From Prochilodus magdalenae (Eukaryota; Chordata; Actinopteri; Characiformes; Prochilodontidae): DNA of 64,000 nucleotides. The position numbers and the translations under genes are program-made. Where the stretch lies: the NCBI GenBank assembly GCA_024036415.1, contig JAMWET010005067.1, forward strand, positions 179,501 through 243,500, read 5' to 3'. Below the pieces are notes generated by a model, which was not told where the DNA came from, made no database searches, and saw only the letters and a list, made by a program, of their open reading frames with translations. Below are positions 23,901 through 40,100 of this stretch, one piece after another. How positions within the stretch are numbered: position 1 is the first letter of the stretch; each line of letters begins with the position of its first letter.

Positions 23901-24800
23901 GCAAGTTTTGTATTCCCTCTGGTCTATGTTCTCCCTCCTGGTCGTTGGTCCCCATGTTAGTTAGTTTGTAAGCTGGTTCAATGTTTCTTAGTTTTTTGCT
24001 ACTTTAGTTTTGTTTCGTCAGGAGTTGTTTGGTTTAGTTTCTTCTTGTTTGTGTTGTCATTAAAACTTGCATTTGCATCCCATCCCCACGCCCTGTCTCC
24101 TTGTAACACATTGCAGTTACTGCTACATAAATCTCTTAACACTTTTTCTTTTTCTTTAAATGCAAAAACATTTTCTTGCCCAAATGAGGACCAGCAAAAT
24201 GTCCCCACTGTGTCTAAGGTTATGTTCAGGCTGCCAGACCAAATAAGATTTTTCGCATTCCCAGAAATCCAGACTGATTTTTGATGAAGTCTGACTTGTG
24301 CAAATTGGACCCAAACCACATTTAGAGCTGGATCAAAATGAAATTTCTACCGATGCATTTCAGTCTGGATGTTCTGGCTGCTTAAATCGGACTTCAAAGT
24401 GTTTTTTTGCATCACTCGCAATGCTGCACATGACCATGATGCCAAGAGTGACGTGAATCCCCCAGAGACATTTAAAAGCACATTCCCATCGCTGCCTGTA
24501 TTAATGCAGCTAAAAGCTTTCATGTTACGATGCCGACCCAATTTTTCAACCCCATGAACCATAAGCTAAGACTTATTTGCTTAAAATGCTGTCTAAAGAA
24601 TATAGTTTATTCCTAATTAGGACCAGTCAAATGACCACACAATGACAAAAAGTGCCCACAAATATCTAGCACATTTGGTCCACAAAACATTATTTGTATT
24701 CCCATCTTTGTGGGGTACTTCCATTTCTGCCAAATGTCCCCGCAAGCAACTGAATACACACACGCGCGCGTACACACAGAAGTTTATTGCTGATAAGTGG
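20930..24800. repeat. Degraded interspersed repeat with ATCTTTGTGGGG modules
   Basis: Four partial copies, at about 20930-21080, 21750-21990, 23300-23650 and 24480-24770, share the same modules in the same order. The modules are a tattcccatctttgtggggt word, a taatgcagctaaaagctgcc word, a tgctgtctaaagaatatag word, and attaggaccagtcaaatgtc. CA-rich stretches separate them. I recognise this as a common fish repeat type but cannot name its class. Confidence 0.6.
22012..22766 (-). mobile_element. Tc1-like element, family D copy 1, decayed
   Basis: Imperfect terminal inverted repeats of about 28 bp (acactcaccatcgaaagaac at the left, ending tgatgatgagtgta at the right) bound a decayed transposase on the minus strand. 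Recognisable pieces are LKNAGLHAHRLLRRL and the first catalytic Asp motif in VIHSDESCFCLGEDNQQIPV. Further along are [20 protein letters not shown] and RNLYNTI, the usual C-terminal region. Internal deletion and frameshifts remove the central catalytic part. Related decayed copies lie at 32468-33012 and 36950-37570. Confidence 0.8.
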
Positions 24801-25138
24801 AGGCTGGATCCGTGTGGGTTTCGCTGTTGCATGTGTCCACTGGCTGGAGTGAGTGTGAATGTGGTTTAAATTAGATTTCTAGCTCTCATTTGTTTCTGCT
24901 GTTAAATGATCGCATCAGAACATGAACTATCTGAACACACGACGCCGCTGAGGGACTCTTTGATTGTTCTCTGCTGCCCCCTATCGACTCTCCACACTCT
25001 GTGAGCTTCATGGAGTTGGTTGTGTGTACACTCTGCTACTCCTGTTGGGGGCGGGGGGCGGGGGTCGTGGTAGGGTGCGGTGGGGGGGGATGCAGTAATA
25101 AACGATCATAGCCGAGTTATCTACAACAGCACGCCTGA
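24801..25138. other. Intergenic upstream of rem2
   Basis: No gene was seen. It contains a short G-rich run (gttgggggcggggggcgggg, about 25042-25061, followed by ggtggggggg near 25080) that could form a G-quadruplex. Confidence 0.5.
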
Positions 25139-25162
25139 AAAAGACTCGTTTAGCTTATAGCT

Positions 25163-25207
<45 letters not shown>

Positions 25208-25575
25208 AAGTGAGTCACTTATGCAGAGATAGAGAAAGAGAGGTGAGTGGAACAGAGAAAACAGAAAAGAAATGAGGAATCGAGAGAGACAGACAGAAAG
25301 AAAGCAGAAAAAACATACTAAACATAGAAATAAACAAAAGACAAAAAAGAATACACAATTAGAGAAAGACAGAACAAATACAGAGGGGGAATGAAAGGAG
25401 GGCGAGAGAGAGGCGGGGGAGAAATAGAAAAACATGTATGCACAAAAACGCAGAGAAGAAAAGAAAAAAAGTGATAAAATATACAGAGAGAGGGTTATAA
25501 AGGAATAAATATAGAAGCATGTAAACAACAACATAAAGATGGAAAGAACAAACACAGAGAGGGAATGAAAGGAGA

Positions 25576-25643
<68 letters not shown>

Positions 25644-25716
25644 ACGCCCAAAGAAAAACAGAGATATAATAGAGAGAAACAGGAAGGGGGAAAGAAATAC
25701 GCCATATATGAGAGAA

Positions 25717-25780
<64 letters not shown>

Positions 25781-25785
25781 GTCTG
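25139..25785. repeat. (CT)n/(GA)n tracts upstream of the rem2 promoter
   Basis: A (CT)n run at about 25166-25204, and (GA)n runs at about 25575-25640 and 25705-25779, with purine-rich sequence between. The last run ends immediately before the GC-rich putative promoter. Confidence 0.92.
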
Positions 25786-25943
25786 TAGTTAGCTGCTGTG
25801 TAGCAGGTGAGTGAGCCTAGAGCCGCGCGCGCCTCTGAGTGGGAGAGCAGGAGGCGGAGCGCGAGGCGCAGCCGTTACCGAGCAGCACAAACCGGAGTAA
25901 CGGACACACCGCGCTGTGAGAGGATCTCTAATGGGCCAGAGAG
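25786..25943 (+). promoter_or_regulatory. rem2: Putative rem2 promoter and 5' UTR exon
   Basis: This is a local CpG-rich island (gccgcgcgcgcctctgag and similar) in an AT-rich setting, directly after a GA repeat. It is followed by a good donor (GAG then GTAGGA at 25944) and lies on the same strand as rem2. The sequence is open in the frame of the rem2 start but has no in-frame ATG near it, so it is better read as 5' UTR. An out-of-frame ATG at 25931 begins a five-codon uORF if spliced to 30896. No transcript evidence is available. Confidence 0.5.
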
Positions 25944-27184
25944 GTAGGAGGGATAGATAACCGAGCGATAAACTAGCACTTGTTGTACTTTCACACCCGG
26001 AGTCATCTCACACGATTAGCTCTGACGCTTAAACTTTGTAGAAACCAGGCGGTTCAGGTTTATCCTGTAGAGTTCCGCTGCCTGAAGCTGATTCGTGGCG
26101 CTCGCTGATGTGAGGAGTTCACTGAGCAGCTGTTCCTTTACTTCACGGTTTCTGTCCTCCGTTAAATATCTGTGTTTTTATCTCTCAGTCTAAATTGAGA
26201 ACATTTTGGCGACTTTACTGACGAACAGTTAGCCTAAAGAGTACAGAAGTCACGTTTCAGACAGTTTGGTGGGGTGTTTGGTGTAAATTTGTTTTGGTGC
26301 TAAAATGTGTAACTTAGCTGCAGTGCTACGAGGCTAAGCAGTTATTGCTATGCTAGCTATGCGGCTAACGACAAATGAGACACAACAAACCTAAAATAAA
26401 TGTTCGGTAACGTTCTTAACAGGGTACGGGCTGGAAATGAGATCTGTTGGAGTTGTCTCAGAGATGCAGAGGGAGTGGGAGTATTCTGTCCTCAGGACTA
26501 AGAGGAGACTTTCGTAGCCAGTTAAATTTCGGATGCAGGTTGGCACTAGAAAATAGGGATGGGCGGATAGATATTTAAATATTGATACCTCCGATCCTGG
26601 CTTTACCTTGATTCTGTCTTAAAAAATAAAGTAGTGAAATTATTTGTTTGTTTATTTAGTAGGACGGATGTGTATTCTATCTCTCAGACAAAATGCTGTA
26701 GTATGATGGTGTAGTATGATGATGTAGTATGATGGTGTAGCATAAGAACTACTTTTCCTTCCGCCTGCGTCTTCCTTTGTACTTTTAATCTAATCAAAAC
26801 GCATTCAGTTATTGAATTTTCAGTTGACACAAAATACTAGTTTAAGCACATAGTTTCAACATTATTGGACACTAAATTGAATTTTGTTAGGATAATTTCT
26901 TAATAAAGAAGAAGAGAAGAAAGAACTTGAATTTCTGAACTTTTTTTAATAGTCACAATAATAATTACTAATTCGACCATTGTTGAAAATTACATACATT
27001 AAGGTATCAGTATCGGGATAATAGCCTTGGTATTACTTGGATCGGATCGGTTGGAAAATCAGTGGTATCGCCCATCCATGCTAGTAAAAATGAGATAATG
27101 GATAAATTTGATTTTCTTGCTTTTGACTGACTTTTTGTTAGAAAACAAAGGAATGTGGGAGTGTAGGGGGCTGTTGTGCATGCA

Positions 27185-27330
<146 letters not shown>

Positions 27331-29116
27331 TCAGAAATGTCCAGTTTCTCAGCCTGTTAGGTAACAACAAGGAGGGCTGGATGCTTCATAGTCATAGTGA
27401 TTTCTTTGAGCTCGGAATGAAGAGATTCATCTTCCACACTATTCAGTCTGATGAAAACCAAAGAACCAAAAAGCAGAGTGATCAGGGTGGACAGTAAGGC
27501 TGAAAGATGAATTGAATTCATATCGCAATCACAATTTATGAGAATGCAATTTTTAAATGGCAAGAGCTGCATTTTTTTATTACAGTGTACCCTGTCAAAT
27601 GTAGTTTGACGTTTAATTTGGGAGCATTTAAAACTGAAAGATAAATGGTTTTCTGTTAAAAGCCATTTGAAAGGATCCAATTTTCAGTTCACAACAACTA
27701 CAATTTTTATAACAGCCTACATTACCCACTGTCTTCCTGTGACAAATTTGAAGTGGGAAAACTGACGGCAATGACACAAAGCTTGTGGAGCACCTGTACA
27801 TGTTTGGACCAATTGGAAATGACCCCTGAACTGTGTACATGAAAACACCCATGCTTAACTCACAGTCTGGTGTGTTAACTGGCTCCGCTCAAGCCAGAAA
27901 AAAGTGGATATGCTCGTCTTCTTGGCCTAAGTAAGGTCTGGACCTTAATTTACAGGAGATTTTTGCATTTGAAATTGCAGTCACAGTACTGGTCAGAAAA
28001 ATCACAATTAGAAATTTTAGCCAAATCGTTCAGCCCTAGTGGACACTATGGCAAAATACAACATCACCATGCTTCAAAAAATTACATGGATTGCTATTTG
28101 CAGATTTTCAGTTAGAACAGACAAAACACCCCAGTAGTACTGCATTTAATAAACGCTCTCATTAATTATGAGGACAGTGGGTGCCATTCACCAACCATTC
28201 TCAAGATGTAATTTCAGTTTTCACACTGATTGTGACATTCGCCAATGTTTCCACATTTGAGATTTGTTTTTATGTAAAAATGGAATCTACAAACACTCAG
28301 TAGCACAAGGTACAAATGACTCCGCACTTTAAGAACATGTCATGTCAGTTTGACATTGTCTTAAAACCTTTCTCAGGAACAAATTTCGAGTAAAACTCTA
28401 GATATTGATGAATGAAGAACCTTGATTTTTATTCCACATTGCATGCACTGCTCTCCACCACGTCCAGTTACACAGAACTAATAATGGTGTCGTTTTAGTT
28501 TATTAGGGCATGATGATCGCAACGATATGCCCAGAAAAGCATATTATGATGTTATGTGATGCAATTTGTCACAATAACAGTAAATCTCTCTTTGAAAATG
28601 AGGCTTATTTTTAAGGGTCTTTTTAAATTATTGATGACAAAAAATGTTGCATTTACACAACATATAAAATGGTACAAAGATGCTAAATATGTAATTGATG
28701 AGTCAATATATTATGAAACTGTAAGTCCATGTATCATTGCCTGCATTCCCATTGTTACTGTGATCTGCAGCAATGAATACGAAGATGAAATCAACTTATT
28801 ATTCGCCCTGCTTCTTATCCTGTTTTACCTTAAATGGTGCAGCAGTACAGTTGTACAGTAAAATGAACAACTGTCTTTTCCCATTTTAGATGTTTTTTGT
28901 GTTTTCGCAGCATTTACATTAAATAAATACACACTGGCATGTAGCCAGAGGGTGTAATCGCAGTGACTTTCACCAACTGGGACATCACATGCATATCCTC
29001 TATACTACTCTTTGTTCAGCCTAAATGTGAATGATATGTGAAAATATTTTCACAGTACATAATATGTATGGGATTGTATATATGTGTATATATATATTAA
29101 TTTATATACATATATA

Positions 29117-30727
<1,611 letters not shown>

Positions 30728-30896
30728 TATACAGTACATTCAGCTTGCTAGAAGTACTGCCAGTATCAATATATTATTCTGACATAATCTGACATAATGT
30801 CACAGTACCCAACCCCAGGTCATCTTATTTGACTGTCTAGTTTCTATTTATTTCTGTTTTGTTGGAAGACTAATCTGATCTTTTCATTTCTGTAGC

Positions 30897-31197
30897 ATGA
30901 CTTTATCCAGTGCCCCACCCCTCCGTAGAGGAAGCACCCCTGTTCCAATCAAACATCAGCTCAGAAGGGAAGAAGCAGTCAACGATGACTGTGACTGGAC
31001 GCCAGGACTTGGGGGGGCGTCCCCTCCTCCAATAAGCTTCATCCCGGCACAGGATGAGGTCATTAGTGCAGACGTGGAGGAGAGGCAGGGTGGCCCCCTA
31101 AGGATTGCACTACTCGGCCAAAATGGTGTGGGTAAAACGTCACTTGCTATCGCCCTCGCAGGGGAGATGGACAGGACTGCATCTGTGGATTCTGATG
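30897..31197 (+). CDS. rem2: rem2 first coding exon
   Basis: 100 codons plus one base. The start codon lies one base after a tgtag acceptor. It encodes the Rem2-like N-terminus, an acidic linker and the P-loop, and ends GAT-G before GTACAA. Confidence 0.85.
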
Positions 31198-34100
31198 GTA
31201 CAATTACTTACTGCAATAATCCACCTATTTTAATATCACCATACACTTTATTTGAAATATATATCTTGTACTCTACTCTATTTGACTATACAAACTTTTA
31301 GATATACAGTTACATTTAGTAGCCCATTTTTGCAGAATATATCAGCTGGCCTGTACTATTTGCTTTGACACTGATTTGGGCTTAGATGAGCTACAGTCTC
31401 TAACTGTACACCAACATGGTAGAGCTTTCACGCTTCAGCTATTCAGTTTCTAATAAAGTGTCTGGTGAGTAAAATTGTGCAGAAACTGGAACGACATATG
31501 TTCTGTTGATGATGACGATAATCATGACAATTGGTCAGTGTTGTCAGACAAATATTATTTCAGTTGGGTCTTAATACAGATATACGTACTGGTTAATTTA
31601 CCTTGGGAAGAAAAACAGACCATATTGTATTAGGTGCCAGTGAAATGTCAGTCTATCGGCAAATGTCAAATTATAAGACAAATGCCCTAAATGTAGCCTC
31701 TCTGACTAGACAGCACGCTGGCTAAATGGAGACCAGGAACATGACCTTATGATATCAAAAACAGTGCAGGAGATAACAGTGCTCAGCCAAATGTAAGTTG
31801 TTTTTCTGCAGTGTGTGGTGGTCTGTGCTCCGAAGGGAGCTTATTGCTGTTACACAAGCTGTAAGAGAGGAATAAAAAAAAAACACAGCAGTCCCTCGGG
31901 AACCTTTCACTCTCTCAGGTCACGGCTGTTTGTGTGTGTCTTGTAGGAGAGGGCTATGTTCGAACTGTCACCGTGGATGACGAAGAGAGCACCATCTTTA
32001 TATTTGATAATTGGAGACAGGTGAGATTTATACGCTCTTTGCACTAAAAACATACTTAATGTTTATCACATTTTTCTTTATACTTATCTTTATATTTGTT
32101 TAAAGAACATGATTAGTGTTTTTTATTTTATTTTGCATGTCAAATATTACCATATTTTGATAATTTCTTATTAAATATTTCCCAAAACCTACACATATAG
32201 CTCAAAGCACTTCAGAATGTGCTTGGGGATGCATTTGTGCCACTTGTGATAGCAATGTAAACGCCTCCCCCCTCCAAGACATATCAACAACCAAAAATCT
32301 CATCCAAAGACTGACAAAACTCAGCTCAGCCTGATGAATCCTGATTGCTGCTAAGTATGACTTTGGGGGCAACAGCATTACCCTATGGCCCCAATCTGCC
32401 TTGCGTCTATAGTCCAGGCTGGTAGAGGTTGTGTAATGGTATAAGAAACTTTTTCCTGGCATGGCATGTGCCTGTTAATGGCAGTTATTGTGTTGTGATT
32501 CAAATTTCATACTTGACCATTCATGTGACATAAGCAAGGACATGCCATGTACTTGACTGACCCAACAGCCATGATTTGTAGAGCAGTGATGCCCTCAGCT
32601 TGCAGTGATGCCCTCAATGAGTTATCCTGTTAGTGCCAGCACCATTTGCAGACGGCTGCACGATGCAGGACCACATGCACACAGACCGTTACTGCCCTTA
32701 ACCCCACAACAGCATCAACAAAGATCTCAGTGATGTCATCCCAGACTGTCATGGAGTGACTCAGAATGGCAGCGGGTCATCTTCAGTGACGAGTGCTGCT
32801 TTTGTCTTGGTTGAGAGACGACCAACGAATCTCTGGGTGGAGGTACCGTGCTCAGTATCAAGGTGAAGTGCCTTGTGTCATTCCACCTCCAACCCTACCA
32901 CAAAATCTGCAGGAACTGTGTGAGAATATATTTAAGCTGCATGTGATGGATTATCACAGGACACCATAAGGAACCTCTACCATTCCATGCAGAGACGTCT
33001 GGCATGTTGCATTAGACAAGTCAAGTAGTTTTTATTTCAGCCATATACAGTGGTTTACAGTACACAGTGAAACGAAACAACGTTTCTCCAGGACCAAGGT
33101 GCTACATAGAACAATAAATACAATAATACACAGCACAATTTACAATATACAAAACAACAAACAAATACATAGAGGGGACAGTGCAGATAGCCCACTGGTA
33201 GTGGGAGTAGTAAAGTGCGGTTATCTCCATTTTTTATAGGTGAACGTATGTTTTTTATGTTTTTCATATGTTTTTTTCGCAGCAGTTATGTCCATATTTT
33301 GGTATAAATGTAAACATTGTACTCCTTAAGTTTATGTGTAGACAGTTTTAAAAGATGAGACTGTGTGTAGTCACTGAAACATGTGTAATTATTCAGACCA
33401 GACTGGTTGTTAAGGAGTCTGATGGCTTGGGGAAAGAAGCTGTTGCACAGTCTGGATGTGAGGCCCCGGATGCTTCTGTACCTTTTTCCAGACGGTAAGA
33501 GGGTGAAGAGTGTGTGTGAGGGGTGTGTGTGGTCATCCACGATGCTGTTTGCTTTGCGGATGCAGCATGTGGTGTAAATGTCCATGACGGTGGGAAGAGA
33601 GACACGATGATCTTCTCAGCCGTCCTCACTACCCGCTGCAGGGACTTGTGATCCGATACAGTGCAGTTCCCAAACCAGGTAGTGATGCAGCAGGATGCTC
33701 TCGATGGTGTAAAATGTGGTGAGGATGGGAGGTGGGAGATTTGCCTCCTTCAGCCTTCACATGAAGTAGAGACGCTCCTGGGCTTTCTTGGTTATGGTGC
33801 TGGTGTTGGCTATGGGACCAGGTGAGATCCTCTACCAGGTGAACTCCAAGGAACTTGGTGCTCTTGACAATCTCCACAGTGGAGCCGCCGATGTGTAATG
33901 GAGAGTGATCACGCCTTGTCCTTCTGAAGTCAACATCCATCTTTTTGGTTTTGTCTACATTCAGAGACAGGTTGTTGGTTCTACACCAGTCCGTTAACTG
34001 TGTCACATCCTCTCTGTATGCTGACATTCTTGCTGTATAACTCTTGCATTCTTGCATACTTCTGTACTGTGATTTTGATCATATCAGTCTAAACTTCATT

Positions 34101-37100
34101 TATTGTTCCTTTCTTCCCAATTGCACTGCAATCGGATAATTATTGCGTCAAACACAAGGTGTAGCATTATTTTATATTTTATACTTTTTGTGTATTCTAA
34201 GAAAATTAAGATGTTGAATAAGTTTTTGGAAGCAAATTTAAAAAGCCAAAACTGAAATACAAACGCAAAATTTAGCATTTCTCCCGAAATGTACACTATT
34301 AAAAGGACCCCTTTTATACAGGTATGTGGTTTTAGAGTTTAACCTTACATGAGTTTTTCATGTGATGATGTTGTTACCAGTGTGGGCCTACCTTATAAGC
34401 CATATAAGTCCCAGAATTTGTTTCTTAATTATATGTTAGAAAATAATGAAAATATGCGAAAACACACTTTTTTAAACTGCTTTTCATCATGTTTTAGCAC
34501 CTAACATTGCACTTCCAGTCACAGATTAACCTCTGTCACATTAGACATTGTAGCTAATGTTTTTTTGCTAGATTTTGAAAGGTAAACTTCAGTAGTAGGT
34601 AGTGGTAGTATCATTGCATACCATAATGCTGCCGTTTGTTCCCATGAAGCATATGTAAAGATTTAAAATGCTTTATGTGTGCTGTTCAACCATAGTTAGT
34701 CTTCTGAATTGGATTCTGGCTGTGATGGCTCAAACACATACTGCTGTACAATCCCACTAAAGCTCCTAGACTAAGAATCAATTTTCAGGTATTTCACTTG
34801 AGAGGCTGTACTGAAATGAAAGTGATTTCTGTGTGTTTCTTGCTGCTAGCACTTTCATTTCAGTCCAAGAGAGTCTTTGCAACCTAACCTAGTGAGCTCT
34901 CAAGAAATGTTAACGTTAGTATAAAGCTGAAATTGGCTTCCTGTTTTACCTTCAGTAGGGCAGTAGAACACTAAGCTGAAGAGAAGCTGCAAGACACAGA
35001 TTCAGCACCATCAACAGACATGCCCTTACCTTTTCAGAGCTGACAATACTGTTTATTTTTTAACAATTACGATAATCATTAAAAATTTGACTGAGTGGTT
35101 GAGTTTGTCACAACAATAATACATATTTTAAAACTGCTCTTTCTCATGTATCTATAGCTCATCTGAACCATAAGGGCACTTAAGCTGTACAGAAAACACT
35201 AGGAATTTTTCTTTGATGTCTGTATGTACTTTTGGAAACCTACAGCACAGACAATGTCTTAGTAATCCTTCAAAATAATACATTCTTCAGCAGAAACAAG
35301 GAACAAAACATTACATGTACTTATTACATGTCCTACCACAGCAATTATCACTGTTAAGTCCTCATTGATAAGTATTGGGTTATTTATAATTTCTAATTAC
35401 ATTGCCCAATCACCCTGGCCTCCATGCCTGTGGTATATCAGTAGCTTGTTCTCAGGCTTATCATAATGACCTAAAAGGAAGTACTTTTGTAATGCAAATA
35501 AAATGGTCACTACACTTCGGGTAACACCACAGAAATAAAAACATGAATAATTAGATTAACAAGGCTTTGGTCAGGAATGTTCAAGATGGACTATAAAACA
35601 TAAGGGACAGCTTAAGACCTAGCTGTCTGTCAGCAAATGTAAATTATTGTTTCAAAAAAACATTTTACTTGTGTTTAAATGCATCTGTACATGAGTGCAG
35701 CGGAGTTCCAGTTTCAGAGTCTTCTGGTTGTATGCAGAGGGCAGGGGTGGGATGCACAATAGGAACTCACAATCTCAAAAACATCATCAATGAACTAATA
35801 TTTCAAGAATAATTGTAGCTGACAGTGTAAACTGTACCCTTCTGATTTAGCTTCAAGGTTTTTGCATTTTAATACTTTATATTGGCTGAGCGAATAAAAC
35901 AGGACAATTTATTTTCACCTTATATTGTAGTACCATTAGTACCATCGTTCCAATGTATGTGATATTGAGGAATGAGCATAAAGACTACTTGACTTGATTA
36001 GTAAATTGTGAGCTGGCTAGATTATAGTAATTCCATGAGAGGTTTCTGATTCTGCATATACAGTTTGCTGACTGACTGAACTGCCTGGTGTCCAGTGTGC
36101 CTTTGTGCTTTGTGCTTATTAGGGCAGGGTAATTGCTGTGGATGTGTTGAAGCCAGCTAGTGATTCAACTGTGCTCCATGGTGTGTTGCTACACTAATGA
36201 AGAGTGGAGTGAAGCAGCTCTTGGGGAGACTGTCTGACTCTGTGGGCCTCTAATAGCTTTTCTCTGCAGGCAGGAGAGAGCGTTTCTGAAAAAAATACTT
36301 GAAAATACGTGAATATGTATTTAAACTGTAAACTGATGTAATGACATCACACAGAGGGTTGGGTAATGATTGTTCAATTTCACAGTCAGTGATATTCCAT
36401 GGATAGGAATGTACCAAAACCAAATACTTTTCTGCCAAATTGATGTCAAAATGAAATGAATAAAAGTAAGTGTTTGTTTGACATTCCTGTCTGAAACAAA
36501 CCAGCACCACAAACTTACCTTTAGTGAGTAATGTACTAAAGGTACGATATTATCATGATACAAATGTCATATGACAATGTTATTGTGCTTTTGTGGTAAC
36601 ATATATTGCCATATATTGGATTGTATTATCTTGTTTTGTCAAATTATATTTTATCAAATAACAAAGTTTATTTACTGGTAACATTTCCATACTAGTCTAG
36701 TACAGAGAATGTGCAAGAACAACAGCTAGACACAGGTGAATTGTGTATTTGAAAGGTTGTAATTTCAACCTAACCCTAAACATTTTAGGTAAAGCTAATT
36801 TAACGTTGGCTTTGGTGTCATTGGTTGATGCTACCTCTGAATAGTAGCATTTGAGGTGAGCTCTCGTGTTTGTGGTGTTCCAGAGTATTTTACCCTCATC
36901 GTCAAGAAAATAGCCACCCAGAAAGAGGTGTCTGCCACTCAGAAGGAGGTGTCTGATTAGTGCTTTTCGGAAGGAAGATAAAAGTTGCCAGGAACAATAA
37001 GTGATGATAAGTTTAGACTGATATGGACAATATTTATTGTTCATATTACTGACAGAAGCAGCGTTCATGGTGTCCTGGGATTATCTATTCCATGCAGCTT

Positions 37101-40100
37101 GAATGTTCTCATGAGGTTGGTGCAGATTTTGAGGAGGTGGAGCGGCACCAGGCCTTATAGGCATGTGATGCATGACAACAAAGCATTCATCTTGGCTCTG
37201 ACCATGGTGCATCCACACACGGATACATTGGTCATCTCCACCAAGACAAAAGCGGTCATTGGAGATGACCTACTGCTATTCTGAGTCACTCCATGACAGT
37301 CTGGCATGACACCATTGCAGTCTTTGGCGCCACTGACGTGGGCAGTCGTGTGCATATAGTCTTGTGCAAGCCGTCTGCCAAAGGCGGACAGGATAGAGGA
37401 TATCACTGTTTGATGAATGTCTGTACTTGTGGTTGTTGTGTTAGTCAGGTACAGAGATAAGGCCAGTCCTTGCTTATGTCATGAAACTTGATTTATTGCA
37501 CGTCTCACAATGTCAAACCTGCCCACCAGGTTTCATACCTGACGGTTGATTCTCTTTTTTTTTGACTATAAGTGTATTTTCATACAACACTACTTGCAAA
37601 TCACATGTCATGCTGACATCATTTGTCCCTTTCTTTTAAAAAAATCTCAAATAAGCTCACATTGACTTGAATGCAGATGCATTTCTGATTTGTTTCTCTG
37701 GTGCCTCCATCTTAGTTTTGACCAACTTTCTCTGCTGAGCTCACCAGAGCCATATACAGTGGGGTGCAAAAGTTTGGGCAGCCTTGTTAATTTTCCTGAT
37801 TTATCTTTATAAAGCATTGATTGTTTGGATAAAAAAATTCTGTTAAATATATAATATAGGGGACAAACACAGTGATATTTGAGAAGTGAAATGAAGTTTA
37901 TATGAAACAGAAATTATTACAGAAAGTGTGCAATAATTGGTTAAACAAAAGTAGGCACGTGCATAAATTTGGGCACTGTTGTCATTTTATTGATTTCAAA
38001 ACCTTTAGAACTAATTATTGGAACTCAAATTTGGTTTGGTAAGTTCAGTGACCCTTGACCTCCATACACAGGTGACTCCAATTATGAGAAAGGGTATTTA
38101 AGGGGGGCAATTGTAAGTTTTTCTCTTCTCTGAAGAGTCGCAGCATGGGACAGCATGGGTCTCAAAACAACTTTCAAATGACCTGAAAACAAAGATTGTT
38201 CACCGTCATGGTTTAGGGGAAGGATACAGAAAGCTATCTCAGAGATTTCAGCTTTCAGTCTCTACTGTGAGAAACATTGTGAGAAAATGGAAGACCACAG
38301 GCACAGTTCAAGTCAAGGCTCGAAGTGGCTGACCAAGAAAAATCGAATAAACAGAAGTGAAGGATGTTGAGAACAGTCAGAGTCCACCCACAGACCAGCA
38401 CCAAAGACCTACAACATGATCTTGCTGCTGATGGAGTCACTGTGCATCGTTCAACTATTTGGCGCACTTTACACAAGGAGATGCTGTATGGGAGAGTGAT
38501 GCAGAGAAAGCCTTTTCTCCGCCCACATCACAAACAGAGCCGCTTGAGGTATGCTAAAGCACATTTGGACAAGCCAGCTTCATTTTGAAATAAGGTGCTG
38601 TGGACTGATGAAACTAAAATAGAGTTATTTTGGCATAACAAGGGCCGTTATGCATGGAGGAAAAAGAACACAGCACTCCAAGAAAAACACCTGCTACCTA
38701 CAGTACAATTTGGTGGTGGTTCCATCATGCTGTGGGGCTGTGTGGCCAGTACAGGGACTGGGAATGTTGTTAAAGTTGAGCGACGCATGGATTCCAATCA
38801 ATATCAGCAGATTCTGGAGACCAATGTCCAGGAATCAGTGACAAAGCTGAAGGTGCCGGGGCTGGATCTTCCAACAAGACAACGACCCTAAACACTGCTC
38901 AAAATCTACTAATGCATTTATGCAGAGGAACAAGTACAAAGGAGAAAGGAGGATCTACTAAATATTGAGTTAAGGGTTTTTTTTGGTGCCCAAATGTATG
39001 CACCTGCCTAATTTTGTTTAGACAATTATTGCACACTTTCTGTAATTCATATAAACTTCATTTCACTTCTCAAATATCACTGTGTTTGTCCCCTATATGA
39101 TATATTTAATGCAATTTTTTTCTCCAAACAATCAATGCTTTATAAAGGTAAATCAGGAAAATTAACAAGGCTGCCCAAAGTTTCGCACCCCACTGTATCA
39201 GCCATATAGTGGACTAAAAAAGCAATTGATTTTATTATTCTAGTACCAACAAGTTTAATTTGTATTTGCAATTTATATAATGAAAAATCTATACTTAACT
39301 TCCATGTTTTATTATAATATTGCTATGCAACAAATTCCATGCCCCTGCAGTATCCAGATCTATCCCTCACACATCTATGCTATTGATATAAATGTATTTT
39401 CTCACGCATTACATGGAAATTGAGAATTGTGTTTATGTATATCAGAGTCATGATTCATTATTAAAATAATTATTTGAAGTTAATAAGGTCACTATTGCTT
39501 GGCCCAAAATACTTTCCATGCTTTATGTGCCAAAATCAAATGCATCACATTGCTCATATCTCATTGCTTTATCACTGTTATTAATAGCAGCTTGGGCTAC
39601 AAAAAAAACAGAAGCTGATCATTACTGATGAAAACTGTAGGTCAAGCATTTATATAATGCTGAAACAGGCAGATTATGTTTACATTGTTGTCAAGTAAAG
39701 AAGGTATTGTTAAATTGAGGTATTGTTAAACAGGTCATTTTTGATTCATAATGAATTTAAGCATAATAATAGTGATCTTATATACAACATCAAACACTAA
39801 AACATTGCTTTGTACTTATCTTTGAAATTATGTAAAGTCTACATGCCATTATACTCTTCTTTTTAATGTAAGCGCTCACATTTGTTACACTTTTTAATGT
39901 TGTCTGCTGTTGTGATATCTAGAATCGTGCCATTTCACTGGTATTGGAACAACCAGAATCTTTATGGCTAGTGTAACAAAAAAAAAAAACACTGACACTT
40001 TGAATTCAGCAGGTTCAAGATATGTATTCAAACACTTTATGTGGTAGTCTAAAATACTCCCATAGTTTGTAGTTGACAGTTGAAAGCTGTATTTGAATCA

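Noticed and set aside
28556..28861. A 101-codon open frame in putative rem2 intron 1
   Set aside because: AT-rich, no motif and no splice-bounded partner.
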